Source: Burkholderiales bacterium PBB2 (GTDB taxonomy: Bacteria; Pseudomonadota; Gammaproteobacteria; Burkholderiales; Burkholderiaceae_C). Taken from it: DNA of 64,000 nt. Each line of letters starts with the position of its first letter. Positions within the stretch are counted from its first letter, which is position 1. Under the pieces are notes generated by a model. That model had not been told where the DNA came from and did not search any database. It worked only from the letters and a program-made list of their open reading frames with translations. The stretch spans positions 1 through 64,000 of the forward strand of contig NKIM01000021.1 in NCBI GenBank assembly GCA_002255955.1. Reading direction: 5' to 3'. Positions 9,747 to 19,145 of the stretch are shown here, in pieces. The translations under genes were made by a program, and so were the position numbers.

Positions 9747-11111
9747 ATGAACCAGCAGCAGACCTCATCCGCCACCCGCGCCGGCGCCACCGCCAGCAGC
9801 GTGGTCCTGGCCATGATCTTCATCGGCCTGATGTTCTTCATCCTCGGCTTCGTCACCTGGCTCAATGGCTCGCTGATCCCCTTCCTCAAGATTGTTTGCG
9901 AGCTCAACAATTTCCAGGCGCTCTGGGTCACCTTTGCCTTTTACATCGCCTACACCGTGATGGCGCTGCCCTCGGCCGCCATCCTGGCGCGCACCGGCTA
10001 CAAGCGTGGCATGACGCTGAGCCTGGCGGTCATGGCCGTGGGCGCCTTGCTCTTCATTCCGGCCGCCAAAGTCGGCCACTACGGTCTCTTCCTGCTGGCG
10101 CTGTTCACGCTGGCCTCGGGCATGACGCTGATGCAGACGGCTATCAACCCCTACATCGTCTGCATCGGTGCGCGCGAGAGCGCAGCCATGCGCATCAGCA
10201 TCATGGGCTTGTTCAACAAGGGTGCGGGCATCGTCGTGCCCCTGGTGTTCTCGGCCCTGATCCTCTCCGGCTTCGACCAGAAGGCGGCCGTTGACCTGGC
10301 TGCGCTGGAGCCTGCGGCGCGCGCCCTGGCCCGTGCCGAGCTGGCCTCGCGCCTGATCACGCCCTATCTGGTGATGGCCGGTGTGCTGCTGGTGTTCACC
10401 GCTGTCATCCATTTCTCCTCCATGGCCGAACCCGATCTGGACGACGCGGGCGACAGCGCGCCGGTGCGCCTGGGCGAGGTGTTCCGTTTCCCGCAGGTGG
10501 TGCTGGGTGCCTTGAGCCTGTTTGTCTACGTGGGTGTCGAGGTGATCGCTGGTGACACCATCGGCCTGTACGGCCAGCAGCTGGGTGTGGCGAACTATGC
10601 GGTGCTGACCAGCTACACCATGGGCGGCATGGTGCTGGGCTATCTGGCCGGTGTGCTCTTGATTCCGCGCTACGTTTCGCAGAAGACCGCTCTGCAGGCC
10701 TCGGCCGTGCTCGGTGTGCTGCTGTCGGCGGCTGTGGCTTTGAGTTCCAGCCAGGACAGCGGCATCTCGCAGCTGCTGCTGGGCTGGGCCGGTGTGCCGG
10801 CCGTGCCCAACACCGTGTTCTGCCTGGCGGCCCTGGGCCTGGCCAATGCCTTGGTGTGGCCGGCCGTATGGCCCCTGGCTCTGCAAGACCTGGGCCGCCA
10901 CACGGCCAGCGGTTCGGCCTTGCTGATCATGGGCATCGCCGGCGGCGCCCTGTTGCCCATGGCCTACGGCCATTTTGCGGACGCCAGTGGCCCGCAAAGT
11001 GCCTATTGGGTGATGCTGCCGTGCTATGTGTTCATCTTGTTCTACGCCACCCTCGGCCACAAGCTGCGGCACTGGGGGGATGGGTCAGAGCGCGCGCTCA
11101 AGCGCGCCTGA
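9747..11111 (+). CDS. Sugar MFS transporter, FucP/GluP family
   Basis: FIGLMFFILGFVTWLNGSLIPFLKIVCELNNFQALWVTFAFYIAYTVMALPSA and TLMQTAINPYIVCIG motifs; multiple TM segments. Confidence 0.88.
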   Translation: MNQQQTSSATRAGATASSVVLAMIFIGLMFFILGFVTWLNGSLIPFLKIVCELNNFQALWVTFAFYIAYTVMALPSAAILARTGYKRGMTLSLAVMAVGALLFIPAAKVGHYGLFLLALFTLASGMTLMQTAINPYIVCIGARESAAMRISIMGLFNKGAGIVVPLVFSALILSGFDQKAAVDLAALEPAARALARAELASRLITPYLVMAGVLLVFTAVIHFSSMAEPDLDDAGDSAPVRLGEVFRFPQVVLGALSLFVYVGVEVIAGDTIGLYGQQLGVANYAVLTSYTMGGMVLGYLAGVLLIPRYVSQKTALQASAVLGVLLSAAVALSSSQDSGISQLLLGWAGVPAVPNTVFCLAALGLANALVWPAVWPLALQDLGRHTASGSALLIMGIAGGALLPMAYGHFADASGPQSAYWVMLPCYVFILFYATLGHKLRHWGDGSERALKRA

Positions 11112-11235
11112 TCGAGCGGGGCGGAGCGCATTTCAGCCGGATCGTGGGGCGGGTCGCATCGACATCGCCCCTTTTCATTGGCCCGGGCGCGTCCCTCCGC
11201 GGACTCCTGCGGGTTCCATGGTCTGGAGCCGAGTT

Positions 11236-11304
11236 GTACTTAAGTACTAAAGAATTAGTTGTCAGGATGACGTCTTTGAGCCAGAATGAAACTAATTAAT
11301 TAGT
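11236..11304. promoter_or_regulatory. Cluster of palindromes upstream of the BlaI-type regulator
   Basis: GTACTTAAGTAC (11236-11247), ACTAAagaaTTAGT (11246-11259) and ACTAATTAATTAGT (11291-11304), the last just before the RBS and ATG at 11316. Confidence 0.6.
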
Positions 11305-11315
11305 AGGAGCGCTTC

Positions 11316-11768
11316 ATGGCCCGCCCCAAGTCCATCGAACTGACCCCCGCAGAGCAGCGCATCATGCAGGTCCTCTGGCGCGGGCGTGCCATGACGGTGC
11401 GCGAGATTGCGGCGGAGCTGTCGACTGAGCATGAGCTTGCCTACACCACGGTTCAGACCCTGTGCCGCATCCTGCTGGACAAGGGGCATGTCAGCTGCGA
11501 GAAGCAGGGCAAGGCCTTTGTCTACCAGGCGCTCACGGTGCAGCAAGAAGCCCGAAGCCAGGCCTTGCTGGGCTTGTTGAAGAAATTCTTTGGCGGCTCG
11601 CCGACCTTGCTGGCCCAGCATCTGCTGAACCAGGAGGCCTTGTCACCTGAGGTGGCCAGTCAGTTGCAGGCCCAGATCGATCGGGCTGCAGCGCAAGCCG
11701 CGGCGCCGGGTCCCTCTGCAGCCACCGCGGCCCAGCCTCAGCTCCACGCCAAACGCCCCCGCGGCTGA
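11316..11768 (+). CDS. BlaI/MecI/CopY family transcriptional regulator
   Basis: LTPAEQRIMQVLWRGRAMTVREIAAELS...LAYTTVQTLCRILLDKGHVSCEKQGKAFVYQAL. Confidence 0.92.
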   Translation: MARPKSIELTPAEQRIMQVLWRGRAMTVREIAAELSTEHELAYTTVQTLCRILLDKGHVSCEKQGKAFVYQALTVQQEARSQALLGLLKKFFGGSPTLLAQHLLNQEALSPEVASQLQAQIDRAAAQAAAPGPSAATAAQPQLHAKRPRG

Positions 11769-11800
11769 GGTCGCAACACAAGGCGGCGAGGAGGCGCGCG

Positions 11801-13336
11801 ATGGATGCCACGGGCTGGGGTCTGTATGTCTTGTTGCACGGCTTGTTGAGCCTGGCGCTGCTGCCCATCTTGGGGTGGAGTCGCGGGCTCCAGGGGCGCG
11901 TGTCGCCGGGCGGCATGCTCGGCCTGTGGTGGCTTTGGGCCGGGGCCCTGTTCCTGCTGCCATTGCTGATGTTGCAGCCTTGGGCCATGGATCGGCAATT
12001 GCTGCCCTGGTTTCATGCCAGTGTGCAGCCTTTGGGCGCTACGTCTTCAGCGCTTCCAGGGCCAGAGGCGGTTCTGGACCCCTTGGCCCCGCTCGCGATC
12101 AGCTGGCCTTTGAGTTCCGAGCTCCTGGCGAGGCTGGCTCCGCCGACCTGGTTGTGGTGGTTGCTGCCGATGGTGAGTGCCTTCAAGGCCGTGCGTCTGG
12201 GGCAAAGCTATCGCCGGACTCGCGCACTGCGCCAGCAGGCCCTGATTTGGAAGGAGGCGCCGGCAGGCTGCCCTGTGCCTGTGCGGGTTCACCCCGGCGT
12301 GGACAGCGCCATGCTGGTGGGGCTGCGTCAGCCGGAAATCCTGCTGCCAAGCGCCTACCTCCAGCATCTGAATGCCGCGCAGCTGGCCCTGATCGTGCAG
12401 CATGAGCTCTGCCATCAGCAGCAGGGTGATCTGCGCCAGCATGTGCTCCAGCAAGCCTTGAGCTGCTTGTTCTGGTGGAGCCCGGCCTGGCGGATCGCGG
12501 CGCAAGAGCTGAGTCGCTGGCGCGAGCTTCGTTGTGATGCCCTGGTCAGCCGCCAGCAGGCGCAGCCGCATCGCTACGCACAAACGCTTCTGGATTGCGC
12601 TTTGCTGCAGCAGAAGCAGCCGGGGGATCGGGGACCGGGGCGCGCGCTGGCTCAGCGCTGGTGGCATGCGCCACTGCTTGCCTTGCGCATTGACGAGGTG
12701 CTGCTGCAGGAACAGCGCCCGCAGCGGCTGTGGCAGGGCGGGCTGCTGGCGCTGCTGCTCTTGGGCAGCAGCCTGTTTTTGACCCAGCACTTGCAGCTGG
12801 CCGACCTGCCGGCTCGCCATGCCCAGGTGAGCGTCAGCGAGCTGGGCCGATTGAGCGTGCTGCTGGAGCGCGTGGCGAGCCAGGATGTGCCGGGAGTGCA
12901 ATCACTGCTGGCCGAGGGCGCGCCCTTGAATCTGGCCCGGCCTGGCGACGGAACGCCGCTGATGATGGCGGTACGCCGCCAGTCCCTCGCGCTGGTGGAA
13001 CTGCTGCTCAAGGCCGGCGCCGACGCCAATATCAGCAGCCGGGGCGACGGCAATGCGCTGATCCTGGCAGCTCAGGGTGGCCAGCTGTCCATCGCCCGGC
13101 ACCTGCTGGACGCCGGTGCCGATGTCAATGCCGCCGTGCTGGGCGATGAAACGCCTTTGATCCAGGCCGCACGGCGGGGCGACCTGGCCATGGCCCAGTT
13201 GCTCCTGGCGCATGGCGCCCTGATCAATCTGCAGGTGCAGACCCCGATGTCCGATGGTCGGGTCTGGCGTTCGGCCCTGAACCAAGCGTCGACGCCCGCC
13301 ATGCGCGAGCTGCTTTTGCAGCGAGGAGCACGCTGA
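11801..13336 (+). CDS. M56 (BlaR1-type) membrane metallopeptidase with C-terminal ankyrin repeats
   Basis: N-terminal TM segments, HELCH zinc motif in IVQHELCHQQQGD, TM segment GGLLALLLLGSSLFL, then ankyrin units (GDGTPLMMAVRRQSLALVELLLKAGADANISSRGDGNALILAAQGGQLSIARHLLDAGADVN...). Confidence 0.88.
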   Translation: MDATGWGLYVLLHGLLSLALLPILGWSRGLQGRVSPGGMLGLWWLWAGALFLLPLLMLQPWAMDRQLLPWFHASVQPLGATSSALPGPEAVLDPLAPLAISWPLSSELLARLAPPTWLWWLLPMVSAFKAVRLGQSYRRTRALRQQALIWKEAPAGCPVPVRVHPGVDSAMLVGLRQPEILLPSAYLQHLNAAQLALIVQHELCHQQQGDLRQHVLQQALSCLFWWSPAWRIAAQELSRWRELRCDALVSRQQAQPHRYAQTLLDCALLQQKQPGDRGPGRALAQRWWHAPLLALRIDEVLLQEQRPQRLWQGGLLALLLLGSSLFLTQHLQLADLPARHAQVSVSELGRLSVLLERVASQDVPGVQSLLAEGAPLNLARPGDGTPLMMAVRRQSLALVELLLKAGADANISSRGDGNALILAAQGGQLSIARHLLDAGADVNAAVLGDETPLIQAARRGDLAMAQLLLAHGALINLQVQTPMSDGRVWRSALNQASTPAMRELLLQRGAR

Positions 13337-13580
13337 TGCTGCTGCTACCCCGCGTCCGAGGCCCCTGACTCCGGGCTGTGTCGGGCCGCGCAGGCATGCG
13401 CGGCGCTGCCGACCTTTGCCTTCCCGTCCTGTTCATCACCCTCGCGCAGCTTCGTGAGGGTGCCCATGGTGCCGCCGGCCGCCAGGGAGGTCTGCTGCCC
13501 AGTGTTCCGCCTTGGCGCCGCGCCCTTTGTTGTTCTGTCGACCCGGCCGCTTTTTCCTGAGTTCTCAACGTTCTCCTCAG

Positions 13581-13600
13581 TCTTCTCTTCTCTTCTCTTC
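13581..13600 (+). repeat. Pentanucleotide repeat (TCTTC)x4
   Basis: tcttctcttctcttctcttc, 19 bp before the ATG at 13620. Confidence 0.85.
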
Positions 13601-13619
13601 AACCCTCAAGGAACCCGCG

Positions 13620-14843
13620 ATGCTGAAATACAAACTCCGAAGCCTGGGCCTGCTGCTCTGTGTCGGCCTCAGTGGCTGCCAGCTGTTCCCTCGGGCGCTG
13701 CCTGTCCCTGCCGAGGCACCGCAGCAGTCCGAGGTCTATCAGCCGCAGTTCGCAAGGAGCGCGACCGAGGCCACCCAAGCGCTGGCGCAAGCTCGCACAC
13801 AGCAGCGCTGGCCCGCCTTCACGGCGGCGGTGTCCTGGCGAGGTGATCTGGTCTGGGCGGCGGCGAGCGGCTATGCCGATCTGGAGCGCCAGGCGCCGGC
13901 AACGATTGAAACCCAGTTTCGCGTCGGCAGTACCTCCAAGGCCGTGACCGCCACCGCCATGGCTCGGGCCGTGACTCGATCCGAGCTGACCATGGACACT
14001 CCGATTGGGCAGTACAAGGCCGATCTGCCCAACCCTGCATGGCAAGCGATGACCCTGCGTCAGCTCATGTCTCATACCGCGGGGATGCCGGCTTATGCCG
14101 AGAACACGGATTGGTCAGGCAAGCTGCAAAGCTGGCTCAAGTGGCGGCGCTACACCGATGTGAATGAGGCCTTGGGCTTGTTTGACGACGCCCAGCTGCT
14201 CTCCGCCCCCGGGCAACGCTTCCACTACAGCTCCTTCGGCACGGTCCTGGCCAGTGCCGTCTTGCAGAGCGCCACCGCTCAGCCCTTTCTGTCGTATCTT
14301 CATGCCCAGGTCAGCGAGCCCTTGGGCCTGAGCTCGCTCGCAGCGGCAGAGCAGCCGCATGAACAGCAAGCGCGTTTCTATGAGACCCGCGGCGGCGTGG
14401 CGCGCCTGCACCGGCCGGTCGATCTGAGCCAGAAATGGGCCGGAGGCGGCCTGGCGGCCAGTTCGGTGGATCTGGCGAAGCTGGGCGCTGCCTGGTTGCG
14501 CCCGTCCTTCATTGCAACGCCGGTTCGACAGGACTTCTGGACGCCCCAGCGACTGGCCGATGGGCGCGAGAACGAGCAGTCCTACGCCTTGGGTTGGCGC
14601 CACTCCAACTTGCAGCACCTGTACTGCGACCGAGCCCATCCGCTCCAATCCGCCGTCAGTTATGTGCATCATGGCGGTGTGTCCGATGGCGCGCAAAGCC
14701 TGCTGATCATCTATCCGCAGTGGGACCTGGTCGTGGCCGCCAATATCAACACCCAAACGGCGGACTGGTGCGACTTCGCCCGCGAGGTCAGTCAGCTGAC
14801 CAAGCCCTTCCTGCGTCAGCTCGCACCTGATTTGCTGAACTGA
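13620..14843 (+). CDS. Serine hydrolase, class C beta-lactamase fold, putative lipoprotein
   Basis: Lipobox LSGC; STSK (SxxK) in FRVGSTSKAVTATAMAR; RQLMSHTAGMPAY; HHGGVSDGAQS. Confidence 0.85.
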   Translation: MLKYKLRSLGLLLCVGLSGCQLFPRALPVPAEAPQQSEVYQPQFARSATEATQALAQARTQQRWPAFTAAVSWRGDLVWAAASGYADLERQAPATIETQFRVGSTSKAVTATAMARAVTRSELTMDTPIGQYKADLPNPAWQAMTLRQLMSHTAGMPAYAENTDWSGKLQSWLKWRRYTDVNEALGLFDDAQLLSAPGQRFHYSSFGTVLASAVLQSATAQPFLSYLHAQVSEPLGLSSLAAAEQPHEQQARFYETRGGVARLHRPVDLSQKWAGGGLAASSVDLAKLGAAWLRPSFIATPVRQDFWTPQRLADGRENEQSYALGWRHSNLQHLYCDRAHPLQSAVSYVHHGGVSDGAQSLLIIYPQWDLVVAANINTQTADWCDFAREVSQLTKPFLRQLAPDLLN

Positions 14844-14925
14844 AGGCCCGGGGCTGCTCCTGATCTGCTGCCCCGCACGGTGTTTGGCCAAGGCGCCGCT
14901 GTCGGGCGAGACGCGGCAAGCGGGC

Positions 14926-15267
14926 TCAGGACTCCGGGTCGAACATGAAGACCCGCAGCTCCTGCTCGCAGCGGCAGGCGGCGGCCAGGCGCGCCGCCCA
15001 GGTCAGCGCGGCCTCACGCGAGGGCAGCTCCAGCACTGTAAAGCCACCGTCCAGCGTCGGGTTCGTGGTGCCCGCGCCTTCTCGAACCGAGCCATCTCCC
15101 GCCACCCGCAGCGGCGTCACGGCCGCGTCAATCCCACCTGCGAACACATACACCCCTGCTGCCTTGGCCTCGCGAATCACGGCATGGGCGGCCTCGGCCA
15201 CCGCCGGCAACTCTTCGGCGGGCACAAGCATGGCTGCGGCAGGGAAGGAGATCAGGTACTTGCTCAT
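14926..15267 (-). CDS. YciI/DGPF-domain protein
   Basis: MSKYLISFPAAAMLVPAEELPAV...AGGIDAAVTPLRVAGDGS...DGGFTVLELPSREAALTWAARLA resembles the YciI-like family. Confidence 0.65.
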   Translation of the reverse strand: MSKYLISFPAAAMLVPAEELPAVAEAAHAVIREAKAAGVYVFAGGIDAAVTPLRVAGDGSVREGAGTTNPTLDGGFTVLELPSREAALTWAARLAAACRCEQELRVFMFDPES

Positions 15268-15287
15268 GGGGCGCTTTCCTTGCGTGG

Positions 15288-16835
15288 TCAGGCGCTGGTG
15301 ACCAGCCGCCGCAAAGCCTCGCGGTGCGGGAGGAAGTGTTTTCGGGCCTGATCCACCAGGGAGGCCCGCGCCTGCAGGCCGCTGAGTGCCATGGCCTGCG
15401 AGGGCGCCGCCTTGTGGCCAGGCGCGTTCGAGGGGAAGCGGCCCATGCCGGCCAGCAGGCAGTACCAGGAGGGCCGCTGGTACATCAGCGCGGCTTCATG
15501 CCGGCCCAGGGCCGCATCGAAGTCAGTGCCGGCGTCCCAGCTGGCCAGCAGCTCCGCCAGGCGATCCGAGCCGGGCTTCTTCGCGCGGTTGGCGCGCCAG
15601 TATTCGGTGTCCTCGCGGGTGTTGAGCAGGTAGTGGGTTTGCACGTAATCGCACACACCGTCGAACATGCGGTTGATCTCGGCGTTGTAGCGCTCACGCA
15701 AGGTCGCCGGGTCGTCGCCACCGGTTTGCAGCGCTTCGATCAAGTGCTGCACCGAGAACTGGATCAGCATCAGCGCGGTCGCTTCCAGCGGCTCGATGAA
15801 ACCCTGGGACAGGCCGATGGCCACGCAGTTGTGGCGCCAGTGGCGCGCCACGCGGCCCACGCGCATCTCCAGGCGCCGGGCACTGGCGCCCTCGGCCGCC
15901 GGGCCGAGGTGGGCGCGCAGCGCGGCTTCGGCTGTGTCATCGCTGATGAACTGAGAGCTGTAGACATAGCCATTGCCGTAGCGATGCGTCAGCGGAATCT
16001 GCCAGGCCCAGCCGTGGCCCAGGGCGGTGGAGGTGGTTTCTGACGCAATGTCCTGATCCGGCTCCAGCGCTGTGGGGATGGCGATGGCGCGGTCGTTGAA
16101 GAGCCGGTCGACCCAGGGGATGAAGGGTTCGCCCAGAGCCTCGTTGATCAGCAGCCCGCGAAAGCCGCTGCAGTCGATGAAGAAATCGCCCTCCAGGCGC
16201 TGGCCGCTGCTCTGCAGGCGCAGGGCGGTGATGTCGCCGCTCTCGGCGTGGCGCTCCACCGCCGCCACGGTGTCCACGCAGTGCTGCAGGCCCAGTTGCT
16301 CCTGCGCATGGCGCTTCAGGAAGCTGCCCAGCAGGCCCGAGTCGAAGTGGTAGGCGTAGTCGGTGGCCGGGTGCTGCGCCGGATGGATGTAGTGGGGTGC
16401 GCGGCGCTGACGCGCCAGTTCAGCGGCAAGAAAGAAGTCTGCCGGGTTGGCGTCCACATCCTCACCGCGCCGGCGCTGATTCGCTTGCTGGATGAAGGCC
16501 TGGCCCAGCGGGCGGTCGGCCTCGTTGAAGAAGGGGTGGACGTAGCTCTCGTAGCCCGGCACCGTGGACCAGCCGGGGAAGCGGATGCCGGCCTTGTAAG
16601 TGGCGTGGCAGGCCGGCATCCAGTCGCGCTCCTCCAGGCCGAGCTGGCGGAAGAAATCGCGCAAATAGGGTGTGGAGCCTTCGCCCACGCCGATGATGCC
16701 GATGTCGCTGGACTCGACCAAGGTGTAGCGGCAGGCCGGCCCCAGCTGGCGCGCCAGGAGGCAGGCGCTCATCCAGCCGGCCGTGCCGCCGCCGACGATG
16801 ATGAAGTGAGGGGAGGCAGTGGGCGCGGAAGTCAT
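15288..16835 (-). CDS. Tryptophan-halogenase-family flavoprotein
   Basis: GGGTAGWMSA FAD motif, EGSTPYLRDFF, ACHATYKAGIRFPGW (candidate catalytic Lys), GWAWQIP matching WxWxIP. Confidence 0.9.
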   Translation of the reverse strand: MTSAPTASPHFIIVGGGTAGWMSACLLARQLGPACRYTLVESSDIGIIGVGEGSTPYLRDFFRQLGLEERDWMPACHATYKAGIRFPGWSTVPGYESYVHPFFNEADRPLGQAFIQQANQRRRGEDVDANPADFFLAAELARQRRAPHYIHPAQHPATDYAYHFDSGLLGSFLKRHAQEQLGLQHCVDTVAAVERHAESGDITALRLQSSGQRLEGDFFIDCSGFRGLLINEALGEPFIPWVDRLFNDRAIAIPTALEPDQDIASETTSTALGHGWAWQIPLTHRYGNGYVYSSQFISDDTAEAALRAHLGPAAEGASARRLEMRVGRVARHWRHNCVAIGLSQGFIEPLEATALMLIQFSVQHLIEALQTGGDDPATLRERYNAEINRMFDGVCDYVQTHYLLNTREDTEYWRANRAKKPGSDRLAELLASWDAGTDFDAALGRHEAALMYQRPSWYCLLAGMGRFPSNAPGHKAAPSQAMALSGLQARASLVDQARKHFLPHREALRRLVTSA

Positions 16836-18469
16836 GAAGCAGAGGATGCGGAAGAAGCAGCTGCCGCCGAATCGGCGCTGTCAGGCGGATTCGCCAACAC
16901 CGGCGGCGCCGCAGCGGCATGGCCGGGCAGGGCCAGCCTCACCTCAAAGCCGCCCTGCGGATGGTTGCGAAAGCGCAGGCTGCCGCCGTGGTCGGCCACG
17001 ATGTCGCGCACGATGGACAGGCCCAGGCCCAGGCCTTCGCCGCGCAGCTTGGAGCCATGGTCCAGCCGTGTGTAGGGCTGGCCCAGCTTGGCCAGGGCGC
17101 TTTCGGGCACGCCGGGGCCGTGGTCGCGCACGGTCAGCAAGACCTGACCCTCTTCTGCGCTGCCGGGCTCGCCCGAGGCCATCTCCAGCTCGGTGCGGTG
17201 CTGCTGGGCGCCGGCGCCGTAGAACATGGCGTTGTCCAGCAGATTGCCGAGTGCGCGCTTGAGGGCCAGCGGCTTGCCGAACACCGTCAGGGGCAGCTCT
17301 TTCAGCTCGATTTGTTGGCCGGTCATGCGGGCGTCGCGCACCATCTTCTGCAGCACCAGGTCGATGCGCACGGGCGCGCGGTTCTCGTGGATGTCGGTGT
17401 CCTTGACGATCTGCAGGGCGGTTTTGACCATCATGTCCAGCTCGTCCAGGTCTTCGTGGAACTCGTCCTGCACGGCCGGGTCGTCCAGCAGCTCGCTGCG
17501 CAGGCGCAAGCGGGTGATGGGGGTGCGCAGATCGTGCGAGATGGAGGCGAACAGACGCTCGCGGTCGCTGAGGTAGCGGCGGATGCGTTCCTGCATGTCG
17601 TTGAAGGCCTGGATGGCGCGGCGCACCTCCGAGGTGCCGCTCAGGCGCAGCGGCTGCGGCGTGGTGCGGTGGCCCACCAGGGCGGCGGCCCGGCTCAGGC
17701 CGCGCAGCGGGCGGGTCAGCGCGCGCGCGGCGATCACGGTCAGGATCAGGGCCAGGCACAGGGTCAGCAGCTGCGGGGCCAGGCGTTGCCAGGTGAAAAA
17801 GTCCAGCTGCTCCAGAAAGTAGGGGTCGGGCATGGCGCTGGTCAGGTAGAGCCACTGGCCCGGTTCCGTCTCCACCTGGATCACCAAGAACGGCGCCGGC
17901 CGTTCACTGGCCAGCAGCGAGGGGTCGACCCAGCTGTCGGGCAGGTCGGCCAGCAAGGCGCCGCTGGGCGCCACCTTGAGCCCTTGCGGTGAAGCCAGGG
18001 CGACCCGGATGGGCGTGCCGGGTGCCAGCTGGGCGCCGATCTCCTGGCGCACGATGGCTTCCACCGAGCGCGCCAATGGCAGATCGGGAAGAGCCCGGGT
18101 CGGCACCTCGCCCTTGTTGAGAAAGACCAGAAAGCGCGTGCCGCCCATGGTGCGCAGCTGCTCGATCACCAGCGGCCGGTAGGGCGCCGGCAGCTCGCGC
18201 AGGGCGCGCAACGCGCCCAGCACGCCGCTGGCCACATGGTGGGCGGCCAGCTCGGCCTGGCGGCGCGTGCGCTGCTCGACCTGGCGGTACCAGAGCAGAT
18301 TGACCAGCAGCTGCACGATCAAGAGGCCGGCCAGCATGGCCAGGGTGAAGCGGCCCTGCAGGCTGTCGAACCAGAAGCCCAGGCTGCGCCGCGGCCAGCT
18401 CTGGGTTTCTCCGCTCAGGCCCTGGGCCTCAAAGCGCATGCGAGGCGCTGACGGTGGTGGCAAAGACAT
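16832..18469 (-). CDS. Sensor histidine kinase (TM, HAMP, HisKA, HATPase)
   Basis: RLFASISHDLRTPITRLRLRSELL H-box; LTVRDHGPGVPE and GEGLGLGLSIVRDIVADHGGSL G-boxes; two TM segments. Confidence 0.92.
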   Translation of the reverse strand: MSLPPPSAPRMRFEAQGLSGETQSWPRRSLGFWFDSLQGRFTLAMLAGLLIVQLLVNLLWYRQVEQRTRRQAELAAHHVASGVLGALRALRELPAPYRPLVIEQLRTMGGTRFLVFLNKGEVPTRALPDLPLARSVEAIVRQEIGAQLAPGTPIRVALASPQGLKVAPSGALLADLPDSWVDPSLLASERPAPFLVIQVETEPGQWLYLTSAMPDPYFLEQLDFFTWQRLAPQLLTLCLALILTVIAARALTRPLRGLSRAAALVGHRTTPQPLRLSGTSEVRRAIQAFNDMQERIRRYLSDRERLFASISHDLRTPITRLRLRSELLDDPAVQDEFHEDLDELDMMVKTALQIVKDTDIHENRAPVRIDLVLQKMVRDARMTGQQIELKELPLTVFGKPLALKRALGNLLDNAMFYGAGAQQHRTELEMASGEPGSAEEGQVLLTVRDHGPGVPESALAKLGQPYTRLDHGSKLRGEGLGLGLSIVRDIVADHGGSLRFRNHPQGGFEVRLALPGHAAAAPPVLANPPDSADSAAAASSASSAS

Positions 18470-19145
18470 AACCAGAACCCCGCACGGTCTTGATCAGGGC
18501 CGGTTGCTTGCCGTCGTCGTGCAGGCGCTGACGCAGGCGGCTGACCTGCACATCGAGCGAACGGTCCAGAGGGCCGAGGTCGCGGCCGCGCGTCACCTCG
18601 GCCAGGCGGCTGCGGTCCAGCACCTCGCCGGGGTGCTCCACCAGCAACTTGAGCAGCTGGAAGTCCATGCCAGAGAGGGCCGAGGTCGCGCCCTCGGGGT
18701 CGATCAGGCTGCGCTCCAGCACATCGAGGGTGAAGCCGTTGAAGCGGAAGTAGCGCGGCGTCTGGTTGCGTTCTTGGCCGCTGCGGCGGTGGATGGCCTT
18801 GATGCGGGCCAGCAGCTCGCGCGGGTTGAAGGGCTTGCCGATGTAGTCGTCGGCGCCCAGTTCCAGGCCGACGATGCGGTCGGTCTCCTCGGCGCTGGCG
18901 GTCAGCATGATGACGGGCACGTCGGAGCGGCGGCGCACCGCCTGGCACAAGGCGAAGCCCTCGGTGTCGGGCAGCATGACGTCCAGAATGCACAGGCTGA
19001 TTTCGTCACGGAAGCGCTCGAACTCGGCCATGAAGCTGGCACCGTCGTGGGCCAGGCGCACCTCGTACTGGTTTTTCTCGAGGTAGGTTTTGAGCAGGGT
19101 GCGGATCTTCTGGTCGTCGTCGACGAGCAGGATGGTGCGGGTCAT
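18429..19145 (-). CDS. OmpR-family response regulator
   Basis: ILLVDDDQKIRTLLKTYLEKNQYEV; ILDVMLPDTEGFALCQAVRRRSDVPVIMLTA; winged-helix C-terminus VRGSGYVFA. Confidence 0.95.
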   Translation of the reverse strand: MTRTILLVDDDQKIRTLLKTYLEKNQYEVRLAHDGASFMAEFERFRDEISLCILDVMLPDTEGFALCQAVRRRSDVPVIMLTASAEETDRIVGLELGADDYIGKPFNPRELLARIKAIHRRSGQERNQTPRYFRFNGFTLDVLERSLIDPEGATSALSGMDFQLLKLLVEHPGEVLDRSRLAEVTRGRDLGPLDRSLDVQVSRLRQRLHDDGKQPALIKTVRGSGYVFATTVSASHAL

